From NCBI GenBank assembly GCA_934796775.1, contig CAKVPH010000012.1, positions 1 through 51,157 of the forward strand: DNA of 51,157 nt, read 5' to 3'. The translations under genes and the position numbers were made by a program. Below the pieces are notes generated by a model, which was given only the letters and a program-made list of their open reading frames with translations, made no database searches and was not told where the DNA came from. The DNA comes from an uncultured Clostridia bacterium (GTDB lineage: Bacteria; Bacillota; Clostridia; Christensenellales; Borkfalkiaceae). Positions 1-8,258 of this stretch are shown one piece after another; within the stretch, counting starts at the first letter, position 1; every line of letters starts with the position of its first letter.

Positions 1-454
1 CGTCAGCTAAAGTCTTTTCTTCATTGCCAACAAAAATCTTTCCGCAAAGGTCACATTTTTTATAAGCTACGTTACCGGGTTCGGCACAAGTAGCGTCTTT
101 TGCAGCAACCTCAGTGAATTTGTGGGCATCAGAATCAATTTCGCCTTCAATCACGAGTTTGATGCTCGGATAGTTTTTAGCGGTATAAACCTTCGCGCTC
201 TTTTCAACACAGGTGGCTGCCTTTTCTTCTACAGACCAGGTAATCGTGTCGGTTAAAGCGGGAAGCATGACCGACTTGGTTGCGCCACAAACCGAACATG
301 TACCAATGACCTCTCCGCGAGTCTCTTCCGTAGGAGTTTTACCTTCAACGAAAGAGTAGGTGTACTCGTGCGTATGATCCGCACTGCCGCCACAACCTAC
401 GCAGAAAGATACCGTCATAGCTAATATCGCTATAAGTAACAATACTTTCTTCAT
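1..454 (-). CDS. Lipoprotein with paired-cysteine repeats (3' end cut off by window)
   Basis: Read directly from the sequence: an ATG at 454 preceded by GGAGG opens a frame that runs off the window edge after 151 codons. Residues 1-21 form a lipoprotein signal peptide ending in CVGC, so the mature protein should be anchored to the outer face of the membrane through Cys21. Two short segments, CSVCGATKS and CDLCGKIF, each carry a C-x2-C pair in the style of small zinc-knuckle modules found between domains of clostridial surface proteins. No catalytic domain is visible in the part present. It is the last visible gene of a run of minus-strand exported proteins, 120 bp downstream of the 1535-residue lipoprotein, and may be co-transcribed with it. 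Function unknown. Confidence 0.8.
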   Translation of the reverse strand, partial: MKKVLLLIAILAMTVSFCVGCGGSADHTHEYTYSFVEGKTPTEETRGEVIGTCSVCGATKSVMLPALTDTITWSVEEKAATCVEKSAKVYTAKNYPSIKLVIEGEIDSDAHKFTEVAAKDATCAEPGNVAYKKCDLCGKIFVGNEEKTLAD

Positions 455-526
455 TTCTTTTTCCTCCAAAAAAAGATTAACAATATGTGTAAAAAATTGT
501 TTCGTTTATATATTCGGAAACGCCCT

Positions 527-546
527 ATCGGGCTTTTTTGCCCGAT
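527..546 (-). terminator. Stem-loop after the 1535-residue lipoprotein gene
   Basis: ATCGGGC (527-533) and GCCCGAT (540-546) form a perfect 7-bp stem around a 6-nt loop, 28 bp past the stop of the gene ending at 575. There is no uridine tract after it on the minus strand, so it may be a processing or stability hairpin rather than a true intrinsic terminator. Confidence 0.35.
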
Positions 547-574
547 ACCGGTTCCCGTTATTGTTTATAAATTG

Positions 575-3500
575 TTATACTCTATCGAATACGTTACCGC
601 TTCTTATATATACCTCGTCACCGGACGCAGACGAAGAAGTTACGGTTAAAGAGTCAAGGCCTATAGGATCGTCGGTTTTAAAAGTGAACGTATAGGATTT
701 TACGGTAACGGTAATAGTATCCACCGCCACTGTAAACGTGCCTTTACCAACGTAATCGGGAGTGCCTGACGAGCTGGCTTCGCCGTTTTTAGCGGTGATT
801 TCAACACTGCCGCCTACACCGAATGCAAATTTAACAAAAACGTAATCGCCTTCTTCAAAGGTAATTGCTATTTCTCTTGCAAAGGATTTTCCGCCGAGAA
901 TTTCTCCGGTTAAAACGTCGCCGTTATCCACAAAAGTTCTTGCGTTTAAGTTAAGGCTGAGTTTTTTATAAACCGTACCGGCCGCGTTCTTAAACAGAAC
1001 GTATCTTACGCCGTCCGAAAGAGCCGAAACATAAGTTCCCTTAGTTTCGCCGAGCGTTGCATTTCCAAAGCCGTCAAGCGAAAGCGTAACGCCGTTTGAA
1101 CTCGTATATTCGCCGGCAAGCGCGTCGATTTCGACAAGCCCCGCTTTTAAATCGGAAAGCGCGTCTATTTTGAACTTAATTTCCGTTCCGTCAAGCTTTT
1201 TAACAGATACTATACTGCCGGACTTAAATTCGGCGCCGCTTACAAAGCTTAATTCAACTTTTTCGCCGAGCGCAAATTCGGATTTTGAAAGATAGTATTC
1301 ATATTCCGATCCGGTATTTATTGCCCTTAAAACGTAAGCCCCGTTACCTGCGGCAAAACTGCTGTAAGCCGTAAAATATTCGGAAGCGGAAAGCGCGCCT
1401 TCAACTTCTACCGAAATAACGCCGGAAACGTATTCTTTACCGTAAAGCGTAATGCGGTTGCCGTTTGAATCTTTCGCGCTGCCGATAAAGCCGCTATCGG
1501 AAATATTTACAAGGCCCGTAAAATTGCGATCACCGAACATAAACGTTAAAAATCCGTATTCGTCGATATAAAGCGAAGAACTGCCCGTTAATGACGAAGC
1601 AAAGTTTTTAGCAAAATAATTGCCTTCATAACGTTTGTCCACAACCATTATAGCGTAATACTGCGTGTCGTTTACTATAAACTGATAAAACCCGGGCTTA
1701 CTGAACGCAACCGCTTTGGTGTTTACTAAAGCTTTTTTGTCGTTGCCTTCAACATAGCCGTCTTTATTCTTTATGGTAATCTGATTTAAAAGATCGTTTA
1801 CTTTACTGCCCTGTTTGAAAACAAACTGATTTACTTTTACTATAACGCCGTTTAGTATCGCGTAGTTTTCGTAAACTTCGTCTTTTTCGGCGCCGCCGTC
1901 AGACTGCATTATCGTATAGGTGTTATCGTCTGCGTTAAGAGTTAGTTTAACGCTTTCGCCGTAAGCAAATCCGCGCGGAGCATCCTTATATTTTACAACC
2001 AAATCTCTTCCGTAAGCTTCGTAAGATATAAGGTTTTCGGTATAAGACGACTGAGCCTTATAGTGAGTTACGCCACGACCGTAGCCGTCAAAGAAGAAAT
2101 AATTATCGCCGCTCGTGAACAGGCCGAAGAACTTGTCTTTTGAAAGTAGTTCAAAGGTATTATCCGTTTCGTTTAAAACAAATTTATAAGCAAACGGTTC
2201 GGCTTTTTGCGTTACGTATACGGTATCTTCGGCTTTTTTATCGAACTTTCCTGAATACTCGTAAGTAGTTGCACCGGAGCTTACCGACGTGGAAGCGATT
2301 TTAATTCCGTAAACGGTTAAGGTTTTGGCGCTTAAATCAAACGCGTCGTATTGCATTGCCGAAACTTCCGACTTAGCAAGCGAAAAATAAACGTCCGTAC
2401 CGCTTACAAGTTTTAAAGTCCCGTTTGACGACACTGTTAAATTCGCGTTTTTGCCGTCAACTTTTCCGCTGAACGTCTTGCCTTTAAACGGATTGACGTC
2501 GGCATCGGAATTTATTGAGCCTTTATGTTCGCCCGTTACTTTAAACGAATACATTTCATCCGCCAGAATAACAGTTGCGGATTGTCCTACAGTTCCGTTA
2601 AATCCGTCCGAAAATTCAGCTTTGCCGAAATCTATCGAGTAATTATAATCGTTACCCATATAGCTTACAAGTCGGATTTTTAAACCGAACCAGCAAACCG
2701 TACCGTCGGTTTTTCTCGCTTTGAAAAGTTCGAGCGTGTAATTTGCGGAAGTGCTTTGCAAAACGTGAATTCCGCTCTTTGCGGAATTTATTATAATCTT
2801 ATCGGTTACCGTCCAGACGTCTTTGTTAAAATACAGTGCGGGACGGGTACTGTCGCCAAGCTTCATTCTGAGCGAGTTGTCGTAAACAAGAGCCGCCACC
2901 CCGTCGGAATAGCAGAGCGTATAAGTGTTATAAACCTGAGTACCGAAAACAAAGGTAAACGTACTTAAATCTACGCTTTTGATGTTAGTCGCCGTATTTT
3001 TTCCGCGACTTATGTTAAGGTTTTCGCCTATAACCAAATCGTCAAGAGCTTTTGCGTCTTTCGCGTCGGAAATAACGTCGCCGTCGGCATCCACTTCGGC
3101 TTCTTCGGAAACGGTCATACACGGAGTAAAGTATTCGCCGGTGAATTCCTTATCCAGAACCGTAATCTCCGCAGTTGCGGATACGCCGCCATAACTTACA
3201 GTCAAGCTATATACCCCGGGAGTAAACGCGTCGAATCTGCCGGTTATCATATCTTCGGTAACGGGAATCATTTCGCCGTCCGATTTAATTTTGAATAAGT
3301 CGCTAACGCATATTTCGTCACCCGCGAAAATTGCGGCGTCTGTTGCGTAAACGTAAGTATCGGAAATAATAAGTACGGTGTATTCTATCTCAACGGGTGC
3401 TTGATCTGCGCCGTCTACATAGAGTTTAAGTTTTACCGTCTGCTTTCCAAGCGAGTAAAAATCTATACTGCCGACCTGCTCGCCGTAACAAACCTGAATG

Positions 3501-5182
3501 TTTACCTGCGACTTGTTCTGCGTGAAAATCTGATTTATGCCGTTTATTACAAGGCTTATATTCGAAAACGCGTTAAAACTCGTTTCGCCCTTTCTTAAAA
3601 CGACTTTTTCGCTTACAACGCTTAAAGAATAGTCGTTTAATACTACGTCGTAAGTAATAGTCTTTTCAATATTAGTGAACTTAACGCCGGATATTCCGAT
3701 AGATTTGTCGTTAAACGGCAACGATACCGAAACGGTGTACTGCCCTACAGTATTAAAATCAACGTTTTGTATATCGTCAGCAGAAATAAACTGCGATATA
3801 TCGTCAAACACGATTCCGTTTACCGTAACTATAAAATCTTTTGAAAAATCGTATAAAGATTTATCCGTTCCGCGTTTTATAATTACTTTTTCGCCGTTAG
3901 CGTAATCAACTATAAGTCCCGTTTTAACGGTTACTATAGCCACGGCTGTTCTGCCTTTATAGTTAAGCGTAATCTCGTTTGAACCGGGCTTGGTGTAATC
4001 CACTTCGCCGCTTATCATATCGGGCGTAACCTCTACCGTTATGCCGCCGACAGAAATTTCAAACAAAGAAGTTAAATCAACAGCAACCGAATTAGAGAAC
4101 ACCTCAACGTTCTTAGCTTTTATAACAACGTCGTCGATAGTTATTTCAACTTCTATATAATCGGCAAGTTCATCGGAGTATCTGTACCACACTTTAACGG
4201 TGTCGCCTGCGTTTGCTCCGTCAATTTCGCTCGTGTCCACTTTATTTTTATCAACGGGAGTGATTTTTCCGTTGACGTAAAGATAAAAGTCTTTATAAAA
4301 TTCATAGGTCTTAGCGTCTTCGAGAGGCATTTTTATCGACGCATACGCCTTATAAAAAACAGCCACGTCGCTATCGGTTACGGTAACCGTTATGCTCTTT
4401 TGAACTTTTCCGAGCGAAAGCGTTATAGTGTATTCCCCTGCTTTTGGCAATACGTTGCCTTTTATCATGGAGTTATCGGGTATAAACTCTTCGCCTTCGC
4501 GCGTTACGGTAAACAATTTCGCATAGTTGTAAGTTGCAACTTCGGAAACGTTTATTGCAACTTTATCTTTTGCAACCCTTATAGCATACGCCGTTTCAGT
4601 AACGTACACCATAAGCGACGCTTCTTTTCCTTTATATTTGCAGTATATTATATAACCGCCTTTTTGCGGTTTTAACGCGCTTAAATCTATATCGCTTAAA
4701 AGAGTGGTTCTTACGCTGCCGTCTTCCGTAATTCTGAACAGTGACGCAAAATCGTAAGTAGCTATCTCGTCGTCTTTTATGTCTATACGCGTTTTTAACG
4801 CCGTCACTTTAACTTCGGTAACTTTTCCGGACGAGTTGACGTGTACGGTAATTTCTGCCGACCGGTCTTTTACGCGGCATACGACCGTATAAGTTCCAAC
4901 TCTTATTAAAACGCCGGACGCGTCTATATATTCGCTTTTGGTCTTTAATTTTTTACCGTCGCCGTAAATTATGAAATACGCGGTATAATCAAAGCCTTCA
5001 ACGTCATCTTCTACTATGGTTATATCCGAAGTGGTTACTTCTATTTCAATTTTATCGCATAAGGAAGGATCTATATCTTTTTGCGACGAATCGGTCTTGC
5101 CGCCGCCCGTACAGGAAACGCATATTGCCGAAACAATCATCGCAAATACAAGTAAAAATCCCGTTATTATTCTTTTTTTCAT
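575..5182 (-). CDS. Large lipoprotein with tandem Ig-like repeats (1535 aa)
   Basis: The start at 5182 is preceded by GGAGGTGA. Residues 1-24 are a lipoprotein signal peptide with Cys24 in ICVSC. Residues of roughly 45-720 hold about eight degenerate repeats of 75-90 residues. Each opens with a pattern like TYDFASLFRITEDG, ATYNYAKLFTVTREG or TSLFEISVGG and closes with a strand ending PGxYxITxxYxGxxAxxxVTV; this is the layout of bacterial Ig-like folds. The second half is beta-rich, with recurring YxGxYxxxxxxxLxLDxFGxxT modules (for example LAGEYTSS...LSLDGFGNATLG) and no recognisable enzyme motif. There is no LPXTG, so anchoring is by lipid. It lies 173 bp downstream of another large lipoprotein gene and is followed by a further one. 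A stalk or adhesin-like surface protein is plausible, but its ligand cannot be told from sequence. Confidence 0.85.
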   Translation of the reverse strand: MKKRIITGFLLVFAMIVSAICVSCTGGGKTDSSQKDIDPSLCDKIEIEVTTSDITIVEDDVEGFDYTAYFIIYGDGKKLKTKSEYIDASGVLIRVGTYTVVCRVKDRSAEITVHVNSSGKVTEVKVTALKTRIDIKDDEIATYDFASLFRITEDGSVRTTLLSDIDLSALKPQKGGYIIYCKYKGKEASLMVYVTETAYAIRVAKDKVAINVSEVATYNYAKLFTVTREGEEFIPDNSMIKGNVLPKAGEYTITLSLGKVQKSITVTVTDSDVAVFYKAYASIKMPLEDAKTYEFYKDFYLYVNGKITPVDKNKVDTSEIDGANAGDTVKVWYRYSDELADYIEVEITIDDVVIKAKNVEVFSNSVAVDLTSLFEISVGGITVEVTPDMISGEVDYTKPGSNEITLNYKGRTAVAIVTVKTGLIVDYANGEKVIIKRGTDKSLYDFSKDFIVTVNGIVFDDISQFISADDIQNVDFNTVGQYTVSVSLPFNDKSIGISGVKFTNIEKTITYDVVLNDYSLSVVSEKVVLRKGETSFNAFSNISLVINGINQIFTQNKSQVNIQVCYGEQVGSIDFYSLGKQTVKLKLYVDGADQAPVEIEYTVLIISDTYVYATDAAIFAGDEICVSDLFKIKSDGEMIPVTEDMITGRFDAFTPGVYSLTVSYGGVSATAEITVLDKEFTGEYFTPCMTVSEEAEVDADGDVISDAKDAKALDDLVIGENLNISRGKNTATNIKSVDLSTFTFVFGTQVYNTYTLCYSDGVAALVYDNSLRMKLGDSTRPALYFNKDVWTVTDKIIINSAKSGIHVLQSTSANYTLELFKARKTDGTVCWFGLKIRLVSYMGNDYNYSIDFGKAEFSDGFNGTVGQSATVILADEMYSFKVTGEHKGSINSDADVNPFKGKTFSGKVDGKNANLTVSSNGTLKLVSGTDVYFSLAKSEVSAMQYDAFDLSAKTLTVYGIKIASTSVSSGATTYEYSGKFDKKAEDTVYVTQKAEPFAYKFVLNETDNTFELLSKDKFFGLFTSGDNYFFFDGYGRGVTHYKAQSSYTENLISYEAYGRDLVVKYKDAPRGFAYGESVKLTLNADDNTYTIMQSDGGAEKDEVYENYAILNGVIVKVNQFVFKQGSKVNDLLNQITIKNKDGYVEGNDKKALVNTKAVAFSKPGFYQFIVNDTQYYAIMVVDKRYEGNYFAKNFASSLTGSSSLYIDEYGFLTFMFGDRNFTGLVNISDSGFIGSAKDSNGNRITLYGKEYVSGVISVEVEGALSASEYFTAYSSFAAGNGAYVLRAINTGSEYEYYLSKSEFALGEKVELSFVSGAEFKSGSIVSVKKLDGTEIKFKIDALSDLKAGLVEIDALAGEYTSSNGVTLSLDGFGNATLGETKGTYVSALSDGVRYVLFKNAAGTVYKKLSLNLNARTFVDNGDVLTGEILGGKSFAREIAITFEEGDYVFVKFAFGVGGSVEITAKNGEASSSGTPDYVGKGTFTVAVDTITVTVKSYTFTFKTDDPIGLDSLTVTSSSASGDEVYIRSGNVFDRV

Positions 5183-5312
5183 CTGTTATAATTCACCTCC
5201 GTCATTTCCGTCGGGCAGAGTGTTTTTTTGTTTAAACAATTTGTTTATTCGTTTTTATTATCGTTTTTAATACTTTTTAAGTGTTTTACTGATTGACAAA
5301 ATTTTTCCGGCA

Positions 5313-5333
5313 GTCCGCCCTATAAGGGCGGAC
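5313..5333 (-). terminator. Stem-loop after the 939-residue lipoprotein gene
   Basis: GTCCGCCC (5313-5320) and GGGCGGAC (5326-5333) make a perfect 8-bp GC-rich stem with a 5-nt loop, 22 bp past the stop of the minus-strand gene ending at 5356. The downstream U tract is weak (CCGGAAAAATTTT), so termination is likely but not certain. Confidence 0.45.
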
Positions 5334-5355
5334 AAACCGTATAAAATATATTTTA

Positions 5356-8175
5356 TTATTCTGTGGGTTTAACCCAGAATCCTGCACTGCCAAGCGTTCC
5401 TTCAAAATGAGCGTTGCCCCAGTTTTCAACAACGAACTGAAGTTTTAATTCGTTGTTTACAAACGAATGATAACTTCTTGATGTGCCGACTTTACCGCTG
5501 TTTGCTTCAACGTATTCGAATCCGCAAGTACTCATCTGTTCTATAAGGTTGGCAAGAAATGCGTCGTAATCGTTTATTTTCTTATTTTCGTCGCAATCGT
5601 CGTATTGCATTCTGAAATTGATATAAGAAGTATATCTGTTATTGCCGTTGGAATCTACGCCGGATACTTCGTATTCGTGCCACGGACCGTAAACGTAATC
5701 GTTAAATGCTTTTGAAAGCGCGCCGGGCATTTTATTGAACGTTGCGTTTTCCGCAGCGGTCTTGCCGAATACGAGTTCAACGAGTTTATCACCGGAAACT
5801 ACAGTCGTCTTTGCGCCTGCGGCGGTAGAGAAATCGTTATGATAGGTTATATTCTTGTAATCAGCCCAGCTTTCGGGAATCTTCTTGCCAACATAATGTT
5901 CTGCATCGAACATACCTGCGGGAAGCGTAGTGCTGTTTACGTTGGTGTAAAGCGTGGTGTAAACGCCGCCCCAGTTTCCGTAAATATCATAACCGAAACC
6001 AACTTTTACAAGAGTTGCATCGACTACATTGCCGTTCTTATCAAGATCCGCTTTTACGGTTACGACAAAGGACATACTCTTATCAACGCTGCTTACTGCA
6101 TTTTTAGCGTAGATAGAAAGACAGAACGCCTTTGCAACTTCTTCGGTAATAGCCGAATCGCGAAGAACGAACGTATAAGCTTCGGAATTTTCAGAGCCTT
6201 CTACGGCACCCGTCTGATTCCACTTGAATATATAAGGCGAAACGTCAAAGTCGGGCATAAGAGAAGCAAACGAGCCGTTCTTCTTATATTTACCTTTCAG
6301 CATACCGTCGGCATATTCAAATTCATCATAAGTGCCGTCGTCGTTCTGCTTGTAGCCCGAAACGTCGGTCCTGTAGGGATTAGTGTAATAGCTTGTGTAC
6401 TCTATGGTTCTGTTGATAAGCGCGCCTTCGGTGGTAACAAGTCCTCTGTAACCGACCTCTCCGGTCTTGGATTCAAAGGGCTTAAGCGAGAAATCTTTCC
6501 AGTCCTCACCGGTATCTTCGCCGCCTTCGATAGTTCCGCTTATTTCGTAATCGGAAGGATCAATCGTCGGAGAATAGCTATTGCTTTCAGTCATTTTGAA
6601 AGTGTAGCTTTGAACGTTAGCCATTTTTGCAAGAGCTTTTTTAAACGCCTCATATTTAGGATTGTTTATCTCTTCGTGAGCAGCGGGCGCAGCAACGGTT
6701 GTTGTTCCGATAGCGTCAAACGAAAGAGTACATTCGGTGTTGGAGTAACCTATTACAACGTCTTTACCGGAAGACGAATCTTCTTTGGTAATATCCGATT
6801 TAAAGGTTTCAGCCATAATTTTGGTTACTTTCTTAACGCCGTTTACGGTTTCAACGTAAATATAGAAGTTTTCTATAACGTCGTTAGAAGAAAGTATAGG
6901 AGTGAACGACCAGGTAAGATACAACATTAAATAGTCGTCTTCGCTGGGGTAATAAATTTCCTGGAAAGTCGTAAAATCGGTTTTTGTTGTACCGAATTCG
7001 ATATCGTATCTGAATACGTTATCGCCTACTTCTTCAAATTTGCCTACCTTAAGACCTTCGTGAGAAGCTCCGTTTTCATCTACCCAACCGCCGACGTGAT
7101 TTACGTAATGTCTGCTTTCCCACGTTAAGAAATTTCCTTCAGAGTCTTTTAAAACTTTGGACGCAGATTCGTTCTTCTTATTTACGTAAAGTTCTTCGGT
7201 CTTATGAATCGTTCTGCCGTTTAAGGTAAACTCTTCGCCTTTAGCGTAGACGTTTTCGTTTACAGCAGGATCACTGTCTTTTGTAGACCACCAGGAACCT
7301 TTCCATCTTTCACCGTCGAGTTCAACAGTCGTACCGTAGCTGTTTTCGCTGCTGGTACCTTCGCCTGCATTGTATTTTACAACGTCTTTAACAACGCCGT
7401 TTACTGTTATTTTGCCGTTAGCGATCTCGTCGATCATAGCCTGAGTAAGGTCGCCTACGCTGCCGGTAGCAAGTTTAGGCTTAACGGTAAGAGTAAGTCT
7501 TTGCGAAAGCTTGGGAGCCGCAACCGAAGTTACGGTAACGTTTACCAAAGCTTTATCGGTAAGATTAACGCCTTCTTTAACCTTGATAATTCCGCTTTCA
7601 CTGTCATACGATACGAGTGAGTCGTTATCGAAAACAACTTTATAGCTCTTATCATCGTAAGGTACTTCGAGATCTACTTTAAGTTTAAGACCTTGTTCGT
7701 CGCCTACTCTTAAAACGTACTTATCCGAACCGTTTGCGGGATTTACGGTGTTGATAGAAATAGAGGATTTGCCTGTTGCTGCATTTGCCTTTACGGTTAC
7801 GGTTTTAACGTCTTCAACGCTTTCGTCTGCCGTAAGAGAAGCTTTCACCTGAACTTCCGTATCCTTTGAAACGGTTGCCCCATCTTTAATCTTGAGCGAA
7901 TAAGTAGTTTTGCCGTTATCAACAGTAGCAACAACTTCCAGAATTGCGGGATTTAAAGATTTAACCTCGTAAGTAGGATCTTTTGCGTTGGATACTGCCA
8001 CGGCAACAGTTATAGTTTCGCCCATTGCAATCGTATCTTTGGTCAAAACCATAGTTATGCTGCCCTTTGTGCTGCCGCCGTCATCTTTAGGCTTACAAGC
8101 CGTAAACGAAACGACAAGCAAACAAACCAGCACGAACGATAAAATGCGTTTTACTGCGTTAGTAGCTTTTTTCAT
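5356..8175 (-). CDS. Exported lipoprotein with Ig-like N-terminus and a long module shared with its neighbour (939 aa)
   Basis: The start at 8175 has AAAGGATG upstream. A signal peptide ends at Cys27 (SFTAC). Residues ~30-235 contain two Ig-like/Big-type beta domains, separated by ANAATGKSSISIN and ending around RLTLTVKPKLATGSV. The remaining ~700 residues start with LTQAMIDEIANGKITVNG and resemble, module by module, the protein encoded just upstream (8259-10754), which has LTQAMLDKIASSNVLAFDG at the same place. Both then have a Trp/Tyr-rich stretch, a GLKV-S/G-x-F turn, a K-A-x-A-x-M helix near the middle and an IPxxWxD motif late. No enzymatic motif is seen. The two are probably paralogues from an old tandem duplication. 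The role is unknown; anchoring beside a secreted protease and a peptide importer suggests a cell-surface binding function. Confidence 0.85.
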   Translation of the reverse strand: MKKATNAVKRILSFVLVCLLVVSFTACKPKDDGGSTKGSITMVLTKDTIAMGETITVAVAVSNAKDPTYEVKSLNPAILEVVATVDNGKTTYSLKIKDGATVSKDTEVQVKASLTADESVEDVKTVTVKANAATGKSSISINTVNPANGSDKYVLRVGDEQGLKLKVDLEVPYDDKSYKVVFDNDSLVSYDSESGIIKVKEGVNLTDKALVNVTVTSVAAPKLSQRLTLTVKPKLATGSVGDLTQAMIDEIANGKITVNGVVKDVVKYNAGEGTSSENSYGTTVELDGERWKGSWWSTKDSDPAVNENVYAKGEEFTLNGRTIHKTEELYVNKKNESASKVLKDSEGNFLTWESRHYVNHVGGWVDENGASHEGLKVGKFEEVGDNVFRYDIEFGTTKTDFTTFQEIYYPSEDDYLMLYLTWSFTPILSSNDVIENFYIYVETVNGVKKVTKIMAETFKSDITKEDSSSGKDVVIGYSNTECTLSFDAIGTTTVAAPAAHEEINNPKYEAFKKALAKMANVQSYTFKMTESNSYSPTIDPSDYEISGTIEGGEDTGEDWKDFSLKPFESKTGEVGYRGLVTTEGALINRTIEYTSYYTNPYRTDVSGYKQNDDGTYDEFEYADGMLKGKYKKNGSFASLMPDFDVSPYIFKWNQTGAVEGSENSEAYTFVLRDSAITEEVAKAFCLSIYAKNAVSSVDKSMSFVVTVKADLDKNGNVVDATLVKVGFGYDIYGNWGGVYTTLYTNVNSTTLPAGMFDAEHYVGKKIPESWADYKNITYHNDFSTAAGAKTTVVSGDKLVELVFGKTAAENATFNKMPGALSKAFNDYVYGPWHEYEVSGVDSNGNNRYTSYINFRMQYDDCDENKKINDYDAFLANLIEQMSTCGFEYVEANSGKVGTSRSYHSFVNNELKLQFVVENWGNAHFEGTLGSAGFWVKPTE

Positions 8176-8258
8176 TTTTATGCCATCCTTTTAAAAATTT
8201 TTTTATATTTATTTTAAGAAAGCGCGAAAGCGATTCACGCTTTTAATAGTTTTGTGTT

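Noticed and set aside
5839..6930. A 363-codon open frame on the plus strand
   Set aside because: It is the shadow of the 939-residue lipoprotein gene. It has no ribosome site and an odd composition (many Phe, Arg, Val), as expected from antisense reading.
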